Assembly (NCBI GenBank): GCA_944472155.2
Contig: OX235279.1
Span: 172,897,868 to 172,961,867 of the forward strand
DNA from: Trichobilharzia szidati
Lineage: Eukaryota > Platyhelminthes > Trematoda > Strigeidida > Schistosomatidae
Length of the DNA: 64,000 bases
Direction: 5' to 3'
The notes under the pieces are model-generated. The model was not told the DNA's origin and did not search any database. It was given only the letters and a program-made list of their open reading frames with translations. Position 1 is the stretch's first letter. The number at the start of each line of letters is the position of its first letter. A program made the position numbers and the translations under genes. Positions 1 through 12,697 of the stretch are shown piece after piece.

Positions 1-570
1 AATGACCTCACAGATTATATCCAGTTTAACTCGAAAAACGTTTATGGCAGCAGTCACCATCGGTACAAAAATGAAACAAGCTCAACTAGGCAACGAGTAA
101 CTGTTTGTTAGTTGATTGTTTAGCCAGACAGACGTTCATGAACCAGTGCATCTACATCATATATGGATGAATAAAAACGTTTATCGGTTCAGCTATACGT
201 GAAGCAAGAAGGCTACCATATCATGTCATTAATTTGCATATTCTCACGAAATGAAACCAGTGCCACAGATTTCAGCATGAGAAGTCAGTGAAGGACATTA
301 AACTTTATTGCATAAGTTGTACTAAGTAAAATAATACTGGAAAGTGATGTGAAAACAAAGTTATTATTGACAAGTGTAAACTGTGAGTATCCATCCAGAG
401 TATTCATCGTAATCTTTTTTGTCTTGCATTTTACCTACCAGTGTTTTAGCTTTCACAGTAGATCAACTAAAATCCTTGGAGCGGTTGATTCCAGTTTCTT
501 GATTTATATACAAAAGTTGGTTGGTAGGGTTTCGGTTAGTTTCATGCTAGATGACGGACTGATACCAGTA
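1..570. other. Non-coding, nothing recognised
   Basis: AT-rich sequence. The short open frames here (longest 83 codons, opening on GTG) show no motif and no splice-site support. I see no repeat shared with the rest of the window before about position 590. Confidence 0.5.
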
Positions 571-589
571 AGCGAACTGTTGAAAACAA

Positions 590-720
590 AAGTGTACTGA
601 ACAACTGTTTCGTCCTCGTTTGAGTTTTATCCGTAGTTGGTACCCATTGCCAGGTTTCGAACCAAGGACCTTCTGGCAATACAGTGACCTCACATACCAT
701 TCAGCAACTAGGAGACGACT
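590..720 (-). mobile_element. Diverged tRNA-headed SINE (SINE-C-like)
   Basis: On the minus strand this stretch has a tRNA-like internal promoter: a B-box resembling GGTTCGAAACC near 655-665, with a plausible A-box around 690-710. It is followed by a body (AACGAGGACGAAACAGTTG, about 605-625) that resembles the SINE-C copy at 51.9-52.1 kb, which has AACGAGGACAACGCAAACAG. The similarity is short and imperfect. It is either an old SINE-C copy or a related tRNA-derived SINE. It is not a tRNA gene because no cloverleaf can be completed. Confidence 0.4.
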
Positions 721-3234
721 CAGTGGTCAATGAATGTTTACTCCTACTAATTTGTGATTCTCGCGCGAACAGCCAATCTCAGCGGTGGGAATTTATCCTC
801 ACTCCCAACGAGATGGATCTCACTGATAACGACTTGTTAATGGAACTCCAGGAGACTCCATCCTGCAGTCAGTCACTAGCGAGCAGCAGATTAGTTTGCA
901 TTTATCTAAATTGGATCACGAAATATGCACCAAACTGACGACATGGTTGCAAAAATTACTCGGCAGGATTTATAAGAAACAATTTTAAACGTCACACCAG
1001 CAGTGGCAAAGAATTAGGAAAAGTACCTTCAAACGTGTCAACATGAAACAACGAATAACGTGAAAATCATTAGCGATGAAATGGTTGAACGGAAATCATC
1101 AACGAAAACAGTCTGTACAGAGATAATGTGAGTGTATTCAGGCATTAAAAATACAGTTTCATGAATTAAAATGCGACATCGAAAAGGTAAGTAAAAGGAT
1201 ATGAACAAGCATGAAAGTTTGCTGAAAGTCCTAAGAGAAATACTGAAATACTTCCAGGAATAAATTCATCATATCATCGTAAATAGAGAGAAAAATACCA
1301 TTGAGTGATAAAGACGCCTAATTGAAATTCATGAGAAATTCATAATGAATGAGAAAGAAGAAGCAAATATGTATAATTCCGATAGATCGAGAATTCCTTG
1401 GAATGTGATAACAAATCATAAGACAAAATAAAGATATCAAAAATGTTAAAATTAAGATGGCAATACGAAGCGTCGTAACAGTTACTTCAAGTTCACTGGA
1501 TGCTTCGAGAAAAATTATTAGCTTCTTCAAAAAATCAATTCAAATTTATTGACTACTACCATATTATAAAGCATTCACATCGAAAAAGAAAATCTCAAAA
1601 TGAACTGATTCATTTTCAACTAAAGCTCCAAAGTTTAGCGTCATATATCAATCACCATTGTTGTTATCACGCAAAACCCATATCCTTTCTTCAGACAATC
1701 TGCCACCAAAGAATATTGTTGGTGTCAATGAATGCCGTATAATAAAGATAACACGAATACTCGGTATTCGTTTAGGGGGACAAATCAGTTCTTAAATATA
1801 GTCTATGAATCTACAGAAAGACATTCTAAACTCCACTGAATGTGAATAACATCAATTAACTACAATGAAGAGGTGAACTGGAAAGCGTCCATCGCGGAGG
1901 TACAGTAAAACATAACGGATATTCGTAACATAGGCATCTGATTGTGGGAATAAAAAGGAAGGTCGATGTACAGGCGTGTATAACCTAGAGAATGTGTATG
2001 ACGATATTCCAAGTAAATTGGAAAAATCAAAATCATACATCGATCGAAATTGTATTAAATTGGCTCACAGAGCATCCACAAAATGTTCAGAATGTGAATA
2101 AATGAGAATATAATTGAGACCTTATTAAACACTGCAAAAACGTAGAACCCGAAAACAATCAGATCGAAGAATAAAAAATCAAAAACAAAATAATATGACA
2201 TTCATAATATTAATGAAATCAAATCAGTAGAAGCGAAAAACAAACACAAATAATCATAAACCAGCATTCCTCACCATATTTCCTCTAGAAAAAAGTAAAG
2301 TAAGACCAATAAGCTCGGCAAAACAAAATCAAAATGATTACAGAAAACTATGAGAATTAAGTATCATTATTAACTAATTCATGATTGAATATGTCTCACT
2401 CGGTTCTGTCAATTAGAAACGCAAAGATATATATTCAACTGGATGTTTGGTAACGGCAATATAAAAATCAAATCACATTCATTGAGAATGTGGACAGAAA
2501 ATGCAGAAATGCTTAACTGAGATAAAGTGAAATGCTTGATCAAATTAAAAGAAACACAACCTTACCCAAAACAAATGCATGAAATATTCTGTTACACTGC
2601 ATTTGACGATCTCATGAAATTACACTCCCATTTACAATATGGTTGAAAAAAATCGATATGTGTTTCAAACATCTCGATAGGTTCAAATTTTGTTCTCCTT
2701 AATACAATCGGAAGCACCATGTATTTCAAGCGACAAACCCTCACAATGAATGAGTCATTTCCTAATGCTGGATTTACAATCTGTGTCTCAGTCGTCGCCG
2801 TTGACGTTCATGCCAAAAGCATCACATGCAGCTATTTGAGAAATACAAAATACGGGAGCAGCTATAATTGACGTCATGGACGGCCATTCATCACACGCAC
2901 TATAAGAGTGGGATGGTGTGTGTTCAGATAGATGTTTCATTCCTGCAATCAGGTCTGTTGTTCATCGTTACTTTAGCGTGTATCCGACAGAGATCACACA
3001 AGAAAAATAAACCCCACTGAGGGAAACATCAACAAATCATCCTCTTGAAAAATTTCACTTGAATACAACAGCTGTAATTAGGAGTGATTGTGGATTTTAA
3101 GAGAAGAAATATCAGTCCTCAAACATTGGATATACGAAAGACTGTGGTCATTCTTTTGTGCATGCATAAAGTGACACATTCGATCATTACGTGTCTATAT
3201 TATGGATCCATGTTAGGAATAGTATGAGTGACAA
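721..3234. other. Non-coding, nothing recognised
   Basis: About 2.5 kb of AT-rich sequence with only short chance frames. I find no LINE, SINE or splice-flanked exon in it by eye. Confidence 0.45.
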
Positions 3235-3870
3235 ATGGATGAAGTGATCTTTTAGATGCTCTTCCAAACTGTTGTTTCAATTTGAATAGTCCATTTCTAG
3301 AATAAAATAATTGATTTCATTCATGTTTGACATCTATTATTCAAATTGAACTTGAATTAATTACAGAATACACTAATATTATTTGTCCGTAATCCTCATC
3401 ATTTAAATAAACAACTTAAGTCACGATTCAAAATAACTTACGTCAGCCTAAAAACAAGATGCATTGTAATGAAACAAACAAAAACATTATTCCTGCCAAT
3501 GTGTTTGCAAACCATGCCTCAACAAGATAAAAATCAAAAGTGTATTTGCAGAATTGCAAGGCCACATAAATAATTGTTAAAATAATTTACTCATCGCCGA
3601 ATGACAAATAAGTAACGAATAAATTACTTGTGTGACGGGATAATAGAGAAACCCTGAATGTCAGAGTCTTGGTCACACAGCTCTTCCAAGACAGCTGTTC
3701 ATAACTGCAATCAATCATTTCGTATTCTGTTTTCATCACTCTTACGCAAACTACGTGTATTCAGCGATATACCTCCTCAGTAACTGAATTATTTGCTAAC
3801 GTTTTTTTGTTTCTTAGTAAAGCTCAGATATTTCCGTTTAGCTTACACGCAAGGCATCACTTCTATCCAT
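3235..3870. repeat. First copy of a ~600 bp diverged direct repeat
   Basis: Matches 4235-4850 in the same order along its length. Shared landmarks include AACTGTTGTTTC (3270 / 4283), CATAAATAATT followed by TTTACTCAT (3575 / 4570), TGTGTGACGGGATA (3632 / 4631), GGTCACACA (3672 / 4672) and the closing TTTCCGTT. The period is about 1 kb. No coding capacity, terminal repeats or tail is visible, so I cannot assign it to a known element class. Roughly 70 percent identity by eye implies an old duplication. Confidence 0.65.
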
Positions 3871-4234
3871 CTACTATTGCCACAACGTAATAATTTATAA
3901 ATGATTTAATGAAAGGCCATACAATACATACACACACACACTATGAATACATGCAATTCATACAGGTTTGTAATATATTTCTTCGCTATGGTGTTTTCTT
4001 ATGGACTCACGGAGAAATCTCAGTCACATTTACCATCAACATATTCGTTGAGCCAGTTAACAGTTGTCGACCTTGTTTGCATCGTCGCTTAGCTGAATTC
4101 TTGTGGTGTCATTCCAACTGAATGAGCTTACTCGTATACTAAATCGTGGTCTCTAACTTTGAGATATACGAGGACTATCTCCACTATTTCACGCTTATGG
4201 TCAGCATATATCAATTTTGTGAATTCGAAATAGT
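3871..4234. other. Spacer between the two direct-repeat copies
   Basis: About 360 bp with a short CA run near 3930. A 70-codon frame crosses it without recognisable motifs. Nothing else is seen. Confidence 0.4.
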
Positions 4235-4850
4235 GGTATTTTGAGTGGAAATGCATGAGATGCTCTGCTTGATGATCTTATAAACTGTTGTTTCCATTTC
4301 AGTCAACAATTTCAGGAATGAAATTACTCCGTATTATTTCATGTGCGTGGTGTGGAATTCAAACTGCAATAGATTTTTATCGAAATCGTTATTTCTAATC
4401 CTGTCTGTCTACGTTATCATTTACGGATTATTCAATATTTCTCACCGGATTCTAAAAGCAGAAAGTGTTTTCATAAGTCGAAACAAAATAATATTGTTGT
4501 CAACGTGTTTGGAATAAATTTTTCAGGAGGTTGACAATCGGAGCGTTATTCCAGGATTGCAAATGAGCATAAATAATTATTAATTATTTACTCATTAAGG
4601 AGTGACAAATAACTGACGAATAAATTTCATGTGTGACGGGATAGTAGTGCAACCTTGAATGTTATGGTCTCGGTCACACAACTCTTTCAAGGCTGTCATC
4701 CATAGCTGGAATTAATGCTTTCAGTTGCTGTACTTTTTAGTTCACTGCGAAATACTTGAATACATGGATAGACTTCTTCAACTGTATTGGGTAACGTTTT
4801 TTCCCTCAATATTTCAGTAGTTTCCGTTCGGTTTTACACAAATTGCCTCA
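4235..4850. repeat. Second copy of the ~600 bp direct repeat
   Basis: Collinear with 3235-3870. It keeps the TGTGTGACGGGATA block and the GGTCACACA block. The two units lie head to tail. No open frame is conserved between them, so conservation, if any, is not protein-driven. Confidence 0.65.
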
Positions 4851-5734
4851 TATTCTCCTATTTTTTCTTCTTATATTTGTTTTAGGTTTAAGCTTTTTTC
4901 TCCAATTTTTACTTGCTAAACAATATTGCATATTAATGTTTGTTTCGGTTTCGTATAGTTTATCGTTCTTCCACGCTTTTTTGCAAATAGCATTCCGGAA
5001 TATTTTTTACAACAACAATAATAAAAAGCACTTGTGGAATATCGTCGAATCAACTTGCTGCATTGCTTTTGTTTCTTTTATTTGAATGTCGTTTTTGTGG
5101 TTTACGAATACTGAAATTGACTCAAAACTTGTGTGTTTGCATATCATCTGTTTTCAACTTCATTTAACAAACTATCTAGGACGCATTAATCAACGATATA
5201 GGCGTTTTGTGGATCATGGTGTCACAAATTTTGGTTGTCGGCACACGAGATGAGCAACTAGTTAGGTGTTCACAATATTTATATCATTTCAGTTATATGA
5301 TTCTCGAATAAATTCGAATGAATTTGTCCAGTTTCTTGAGTTAAAATGCGAAATTAAATTACTTCAAGCCTTGCGATTCCCTATGCTATAAATTTTTCGA
5401 AATTAATACCGATTTCCCTAATGGTTGAAACCAACTTACCCATCCCTATTCATACGAAACACGAAGGGAAATAATGAGTGAAATATCTACACCAGCCAAT
5501 ATATTTTTTCCACCTAATCCGTCATCGCTGTGGAAATGAACTCATGGATGTCGAATGCGTGGTCTCATAAGCGTTACTGAATCTGTGTGAAAACCACAGC
5601 CTAGAAAATTCACTTATGCATGATTTGGATAATCTTCCCATTTTCGTCTTCACGGTAGGACGTATTATATTCACATTAAGCTTCAAATATTTATGAATTC
5701 ATATTTGGGAGAAAGCAGTTCTGAAGTTCAACAG
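4851..5734. other. Non-coding, nothing recognised
   Basis: T-rich sequence. An 80-codon hydrophobic frame at 4843-5085 is explained by poly-T-rich composition (Phe/Leu-rich) rather than by a membrane gene. Confidence 0.4.
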
Positions 5735-6372
5735 GGTAAGCAACGTGCCACTTAACCAACTTGTTAATATTCTGGTCGACAGGCACATGGACTCATGTGA
5801 AAAATGTGCCAAATCAATTTTGTCTAACTCACACCACACTCTTCACTCACAACTCTCCCATTGCATCTCATCAGGCAACACCAGAAGCCTGTATATGCTC
5901 GCACCAGCAAGTACAAAAACTCAACCATACCCTACTTAGCTCGTGTTCTGTGCGATAAAGAAAGCATTAGGCGTGACACCTATAATTCATTAAATAGTCA
6001 GTAGAACAACTGATCCTCGTCTTTCCAAAGCATATCATCTATAGGTTCAACATTTTCTTTCTTTTCCTTTTCTCTCTCTCTCTTTTTTTTTTTTCCGTTA
6101 TGTGCTGCTTTGTTTCCTTCTCTCGCTTACGCCAGTAAATATGATAGCACCTACTTTTCTAACACCTTCAAACACTGTTCAGCGTTGGCTTTGCTACCGA
6201 CACGCCAATATGTTGTTGTCATAATGAACTGAGATTTCCTTAATCTATGTAGAATTCTATTTATCGATAATGTACTAACTGGATGCAATACTGTAGTAAA
6301 AATGCTGAGAATTCCATTCTGTATCACAAGTACTGTTTTGGAATAAAGCAAATTATTATTATTATTTCTTTT
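5735..6372 (+). mobile_element. 3' end of a non-LTR LINE (LINE-X)
   Basis: The first ~200 bp encode the C-terminus of a CR1/jockey-type reverse transcriptase ORF (PLNQLVNILVDRH then a frame change), homologous to the LINE-Y C-terminus with SLNQLVNTIVDRH at about 35.3 kb. A ~370 bp 3' UTR follows with a pyrimidine-rich tract at 6055-6095, ending in TTTGGAATAAAGCAAATTATTATTATT. The ATT-repeat tail is typical of LINE 3' ends. The same UTR occurs inverted at 34556-34770 plus 36517-36945, where it is split by another LINE. The RT core is absent: the sequence jumps into the C-terminal region at about 5735. Confidence 0.75.
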
Positions 6373-8635
6373 CCATTACAAGTAACAGAAAGACACAAAG
6401 TATGCCCTCAACAGATTCAATCACTATATGTGGTAAGCCTCCGATTGAAAGCTCAACCACCAGATTTTATGTTTATATTCAAAGTAAAGGGTCATATACT
6501 CCTCTTAGATAAACTTAAAACGAAGAAAGTCATAATTCACACACACAGTATGGCTATGTGATTTTTATACAGGTAGGTAATTCATTTTTACGCTATTGTC
6601 TGTTCTCCCTCAGAACTCAACAATAAATTGCACACACTTTAAGCAACAGTGATTCATTTTACTGGCGGAATATAATCAAACTATTATATCGCAAACATTC
6701 TTCGTCAGTACGGATATCCTTGTCAGTAACTGGCAATTTAATTGAATGAAACGCGATTCATTATATGCCAAGTGTGCGTGTAGGTCTCTTCCAATTTCTC
6801 TTGACATATTGAAGGCAACACGTATTGATCTACGATTGAGCAATAACTCAACATTGGATTGGATTTTTACTCCCAATTTTCAAACACGAGATATTCTACT
6901 AGATGAAATTCCACAATGCTGCAACATGTTAAATGTTTGCATTTTGGGGATAAATTTATTGTATATTTTGGTGTTCTTCAAACCGCACTAGAACCCCATT
7001 CAAGTGATTTTGTTAACCTGAGTATATGTTGAATATATGTTAATTTTTAGTGATATTTTCATTATTGTATTTGAGAAATAATTAATTGTCTTACAAAAGC
7101 CTTTTTATTTTAGAGGGGAGGAAAATTGCGCATTTTGTATATTTTTCATCGTTAATACATCATTCACATGCAATCATCAATGAATATACGATGTCCGTTA
7201 TGAATAGGAGATTCCATTGCAGCATATAATGTTGCCATGAGCAACAACCTTTCGCGAACTCAAACACAAATGTAATATTTAGGTCAACTGACATTTAACG
7301 ACCTCGTGATGCCACGTTCGTATCCAAATGCGCCTCAAGGAAACTGCTGTTTATATGTCCAAGAAATTCATTCAGTTTTCCTTTCCACTGAATTTTACAA
7401 AAGCACTTATTAACCAATCGCAAACAATTTCAAAAATATGAATCACTTTCTATTGTTATTTGCTGAATAAGAGCGGAATCTTTGCCCTACACGTTTAGGA
7501 GTGAAACGCTACATCTTACTCTCACCACCTGCTTTCGACAATGATAATACTGGTTGTATAGGATTGGATCATGCGGTACGCCATGTTGAAGGATAAGCTG
7601 GGCGAATAAGGAGACTGTAGAAAGTTTGACCTTTGCGGATAATTAATGCTTAGTATCATACAGGCTCGAAGACCTACGAGCGACAGATTTAGCACAAAGG
7701 GAAGGAATTTAAGTGAATAGAGGGTAGCTAACCAACGACAACTGCCACCATTTAAATAGCAATGGAAGAAACAGAACAGGGATATATCTTCCATTTATTT
7801 TGACTGTGTTGTTACAATTATAACCGACTCCAAGTATGAGGATATCAAATTCACGTCTGTGGATAATCTCGGTAATCTGAAAGCAATGTGGAAATTTTCT
7901 GTTCTCAGCATGAAGAACGAAATTCCGAATTTCAACATCAATTACAGGTTAACGTTTCTATGTAGACAAAAGAATTTCTCCCTAAGAAGAGCGTTTACAA
8001 TAAGCTAGAACGTTTTTTGAACACTTTCTTGTCATGACTCCGCACTCACTATCACACTATATCACAAGTTTTTCTTCGAACGAAGAAACCAGGGACAAAG
8101 TGTTCAACAAATATTGTGAAAGAACTAGAGATGGGTCAAACACATCAGAAGAGACTCTTAATAACGTGCCATTACTGTCCGGTGGTGAGTTAATGCTGAG
8201 AAATAATGAGTCGATTGTCCAAGTGTGACTTGTAAATGAGAAGCCGAAGTTTTTGTTTCCCTCGAAACTCAGTGAAATGGTAATTAAATTGGCGAATGAG
8301 TTGCATAACTTCAGTTAATCGGCCTGTTTAAATCCTTGAGTAACTGAAGTTTTCAATATTTGCTCCGTTTCATATTCTTTTAGTCATCCGATTGCTCTGA
8401 GTAGTCGGAATATATATTCATGCACAATTCCACATAGGTTTGTGCCTATATCTAGGAATTTTCCGAAACTAATGCAAGAACAGCAATATGGAGCATTATT
8501 GAAAAATACATAAGATCGACAAATATTCCTTCATATGACACATTAACGTTTATTAGATTATTCGGAAATTTTGTACAAACAGTGAATATATATTGCTAAT
8601 AAACTCGCTGAAACTACTTCAACACTACGGTATGC
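6373..8635. other. Non-coding, nothing recognised
   Basis: About 2.3 kb with short frames only. A 90-codon minus-strand frame at 7522-7794 has no motif, no splice context and no second copy in the window. Confidence 0.45.
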
Positions 8636-8639
8636 AGTG

Positions 8640-9700
8640 ACCAAGTCTCTATTGACCCCATTCATCAGCTATATGACAGTGCCACGTGCCAGGTGATCCA
8701 CATCGGAAAACTCAACGAGGCGTCCGAAGTGAATACAGGTGTGATGATATCTCTGATTGTGGTGGACTGGATTATGCGTCAGACTGTTGGGTGCAAGGAG
8801 ACATGAATACGCTGGAACACCGATTGAATGACTCTAGAATATCCGGATTTCACTAATGATATATGTCTATTGTCACACGAACTCGAAGACTTGTAGGCAG
8901 GCGAAAACCTACAAACTGGTTGAATAGGCAGTGAAGACAGGACTGCAGGTGAACATAGAGAACAAGGAGGTGATGAAGATAACCGATCAACCAACAGGAA
9001 CGAAAACAGCAACCAGAACCAATCACCACCAACGGGAGAGATTTAACAGAGGTTGCCTCCTTCACTCATCCAGCTAGGAAGCATCGTCTCAACTACAGGT
9101 GGAACGGACGAAGATGTCAAAGTCAGACAGGTTCGGAAAGGCAAGATACGCCTTCATCAATGTGACACCAGTTTGGAAATCTTTTGCATTGACTCAGCAT
9201 AAAGAATAAGAGTCGCATTTTCAACACCAATGTGAAGTCGCTTCTTCTACACCGGTCAGAGACTTGCTTTGCGTGTTACGAAAAGGATTTCCAACAAGCT
9301 GCTGCAGACTTCCATCAACAGCTGCCCAATTCGCTGACTGCATACTGAAGATCAAATGGCTGTTAAGAAAGAATAAGCAACAAGAAACTATGGGAACTAA
9401 CCAACCAAGAGCCAACCGCTCAACAAATATGTGGGAGAAAATGGAGATGAATGGATTGGGCATACATTGATGAGGCCACCGAATGGCATCGCACGCGAGT
9501 GAAATCCAAATGGGAAACGACGAGTGGGTCGTCAGTGCGAGAGTGACATGGAGGATATCGTCTGAGGAGCAAGAGATGAGAGAGTTTGGTCAATCCTGAA
9601 CCCAGCCAAAGACAATGACCGAAAACAAAACAAGGTAGAGATGTGTTGTTGAAGCCAGCACTATGTTCCACTTGGAACTCAAGGGAATAATAATATATAA
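8640..9700 (+). mobile_element. Decayed RTE-type LINE, RT to 3' end
   Basis: Translated in shifting frames, it shows RTE-clade landmarks in order: an RT stretch with VIHIGKLNEASEVNTGV (8695-8745), VDWIM and then a corrupted catalytic box (FTND where YADD-type is expected) near 8850; VNIENKEVMK near 8950; FNTNVKSLLLH (9218-9250); a WIGH..RP motif (about 9455-9480) of the C-terminal domain; and a 3' end reading GCACTATGTTCCACTTGGAA then GGGAATAATAATA. Stops and frameshifts are throughout, so it is dead. The same 3' end is found at 37.4, 25.3, 47.1, 41.5 and 58.5 kb. Confidence 0.75.
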
Positions 9701-10835
9701 TGTATACTAGCAGTCTGTTGAACATTATCGTAAAGACACTTTACGGAGAAACTGAACTTACTATTAACTTTGTTATTTATAGAGATAAAGAAGACAAATT
9801 TAACAACACTAAGTAACTTTCAAAAAAAAATTAGTATTATGATGCCAGCACAAACTCATCAAATGTTTGAAGGGAAACATTAAATAGTTAAAAGATATTT
9901 TCCTAAAGATTTTTATATTGTTGAAGTAAAATGGAGGGGGAAATGAATTATGTTCTAATGTTGGTTTCCGAAATGATGCTGTATCGTTGTCTTTTTGTCT
10001 ATGGAGTGTAGCTTACATTCTCCTTTCGAACAGTTTAACAACAAAGAACACTTTGTTTCATGTCATGATCCATCATAGATCACCACATAATTTGCGTGCA
10101 AAACGATAAAACACTTATACGATTTTGACCATTATTCTTCACAGCACAGCGAACAATTCCACAGACTCAGCAGCAACCATTCACCGCACTAATGAAGTAC
10201 TATCAAACTATTATTTTTTACAGATTCTCTCAGTGATCGTTGATTCTGTCGGCTAAAAGCTACCATATGTAGTATGTAAATATTCTTCCCATTCATGATA
10301 CCACTCGATGAAGTCTTACATTTCTTCGATTTATTGTTTTCTGGGTGAAGCTAGCTATTCTAGGAAGATGCCGTGCGAATACACGAAATGCTTTGCCGGA
10401 TATTATTTCAAATAACTGCTTTGCGATTAGTCAGATTAATGTAGGTTAAGAATACAGGCCCTGGGGTTGAAAGTGATTCCATATTAGATAAGAATTAGTA
10501 ACAAGACGACGATTTGAGCATAATTTACGGATCAAAATTACATCAATTAGTTTAGCAGCTTCATGATTTGCCTTGCACATGGATTTGTCTCTCTATTCAA
10601 TTTGTTCTGTGTTACTGCTTTCCGTATCTCCGATAATGGTGTTCCGGTGTTGAATAAATAAAAAGCGGTTCAGTCAGCAATCTCTCCTTACATCTGACCG
10701 TATTACTTTTAATACTTTCCCTCTGTCCCACGTTATTGTGTTGATACATTCAGGTTAATCCGAAACAACAGCGAAGGAGTTTTGCCAGGTTATTCAGCTG
10801 CGTCGTCTGATAAGTGGTAGCCGAAATAATTTTTA
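9701..10835. other. Non-coding, nothing recognised
   Basis: AT-rich, with no element end or exon identified. Similarity to 15560-15684 begins near its right edge. Confidence 0.4.
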
Positions 10836-11335
10836 TTTATGCTTTTGCTCAATGAAGGACACTTAAACACTAATATGTTGAGTCTGTTAAAGTGGATATA
10901 CATCACATATGCCACTGATAAAAAATTTAACTTGGATTCATGAATATGTTAATCTTACAGCTTGCTGTGACACATTCATGTGAAGAAGGGAATTGTGCAA
11001 CATATATTCAGTGTGAAACTCTAGATTCCATAAAACACTGTCAGATATTAGAAACATCCCTGTGAAATGGTAAATGTAATACAAATCTGAATTGTATCAT
11101 CATTTTCACTAAACAGAAATGTTTGTTCGACCACCAATACATGCATCATTCGCGATTCCCGTAAAATCAGAAGAATTTTTACAGCGACAACAATACATCG
11201 TGCTAATGAAATATCATTGATCAATTGTGTTGCACAAATTCACGTTTACTAGCCTATGTATGCTGCTCATTGAGTGTGGATTTTGATAATTGTAATGTAA
11301 TTCAAATTATTTAGGATGTGTACATTGCCTACATC
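10836..11335 (+). repeat. Paralogous block, copy 1 (empty site of the LTR element)
   Basis: Collinear with 15612-15684 joined to 21035-21335: GCTCAATGAAGGACACTTAA, then ATGTTGAGTCTGTTAAAGTG, then TACATCACATATGCC and the small Cys-rich exon. In this copy the sequence runs GTGGATATACATC without interruption. In the other copy the 5,350 bp LTR element sits between GTGAATA and AATATACATC. This copy therefore preserves the uninterrupted arrangement. Confidence 0.8.
10943..11160 (+). pseudogene. Small Cys-rich secreted-type exon, copy 1 (broken)
   Basis: Function not recognised. From ATG at 10943, or from a 3' splice site (ATCTTACAG, ending 10960), the frame reads a short hydrophobic start and then cysteines with the pattern C-x4-C-x5-C-x8-C, including GNCATYIQC. 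It ends at a possible 5' splice site CCC|GTAAAA at 11160. An in-frame TGA at 11063-11065 interrupts it. The C-x5-C step after Gly-x resembles the start of clip-type or other small disulfide domains, but the rest of the pattern does not confirm this. The second copy at 21.1 kb is open at the same codon. Cysteine conservation between diverged copies suggests it was once coding. Confidence 0.45.
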
Positions 11336-11744
11336 AGCTTTCTTTGAGCTTCTCAATAAGGATCCATGAATTCACGATATATCATTTTTCGGCGTATATT
11401 AGCATACATTACACGAGCAGTAATTCAGGTAATACTGTACTTTGTGAGATCCTACATATATACTACATTTTCACAAATTGCCATCAGGTGTGAATCCGTG
11501 TGTGGACACGATTTCTCCTGAAACGCCATTATAGATCGAAATAGGCAATTTACTAAGAATCAGTTCACATAACTTGATTTTTTGATGCAGTTGACAGCAG
11601 GCAACTTCAAGGCTTAAATTGGCGTTTACACTTACAGTTCTCTTTACGGAGAAATTAATTCAAGTTATTCATTAGCATATATTGACTGCCTATAAATTGA
11701 AAATGTCTCGATAAACTTCATGGAAAATATATAGACACCACTTA
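11336..11744. other. Non-coding, nothing recognised
   Basis: AT-rich spacer before the LINE-Y-type 5' leader. No features seen. Confidence 0.4.
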
Positions 11745-11953
11745 CCATGGCGGCCTGCTTACAACTTGGGCTACCAAAATTTTCCGTCACTTATATTGCA
11801 TCCGATTTCTTGGATTTATTTTGTTTTAATCATTCACTTATGTGTCCAAATCGTATTACTTACTCTCGCAATTATTTAAAATGTTTTCAACCGGATACTT
11901 TACGAGTATATAATAACCTTAAGAAAAAGCATTATGGTGGGTAGCAAAGATCC

Positions 11954-12694
11954 TTGAAGTGTACTCCAATGCATCAGATGACTGTTCCTGTGGTTATGAC
12001 CACAAATTGCCGGTCATTATCGAACAAGATTAATCACTTGGATTCTTTATTTTATTCAAATATTTATCATAATACAGGTGTAATAACGCTTCAGGAAACT
12101 TGGCTACACGACTCATATGATGATAATTTAATCTCCCTCAATGGTTTCAATATGTACAGACAAGACCGAAGTAGTTCAAGGAAGAAGCGAGGCGGCGGTG
12201 TTGCTACTTTCATCAATTCTCAGTGGTCTGTTGCCAACAACGTCTGCCTTAAATTCTCAAATGATAATATTGACTGTATAACTGTCAAATGTCGACCTAA
12301 ACATCTATCTAAATACAAATTCATTTATATCACGAATATTTATATCACAACTTGTTGTAGCACTTCAGAATTATCTATGCTTGCTGATGAATTCACTATT
12401 TTCGCTGCGGCCTCTTTTGGTAATTCCCTGTCCATAATGACAGGTGATTTTAATTCATGTGACTGCAGCTTTCTCACAGTGATAGGTCATGAAAATGTTG
12501 TTAACTTTCCCACCAGACTGCATAATTCCCTTGATCTTGTATTTATCAATGACTCCGGAATACACGAAGCTCGTAAAAGAGCTCCACTGTTTAACTCAGA
12601 TCATTGTATTGTACGGGTTTTACCTAAAATTTATGGAAAATTACACAAGAGAACTTTTTCACACCTTTCCAAGAAAACTGTACATGGATGTTAG
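11954..12694 (+). pseudogene. LINE endonuclease domain (APE type)
   Basis: About 245 codons; TTG is the nominal first codon and an in-frame ATG is at 11980 (MTVPVVM). Endonuclease/exonuclease/phosphatase motifs are visible: N near the start (TTNCRSLSNKIN), the catalytic Glu in LQETWL, RKKRGGGVATF, TGDFNS, and the terminal SDHCIV. These are the usual target-nicking enzyme motifs of non-LTR retrotransposons. It ends at a TAG at 12692, after which the homologous protein continues in another frame from about 12698. It parallels residues 1-240 of the 770-residue ORF at 60.9-63.2 kb. Confidence 0.8.
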
Positions 12695-12697
12695 TCT

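Noticed and set aside
4843..5085. Membrane protein gene (80 hydrophobic residues)
   Set aside because: T-rich composition produces Phe/Leu in any frame; no start context, splice sites or homologous copy.
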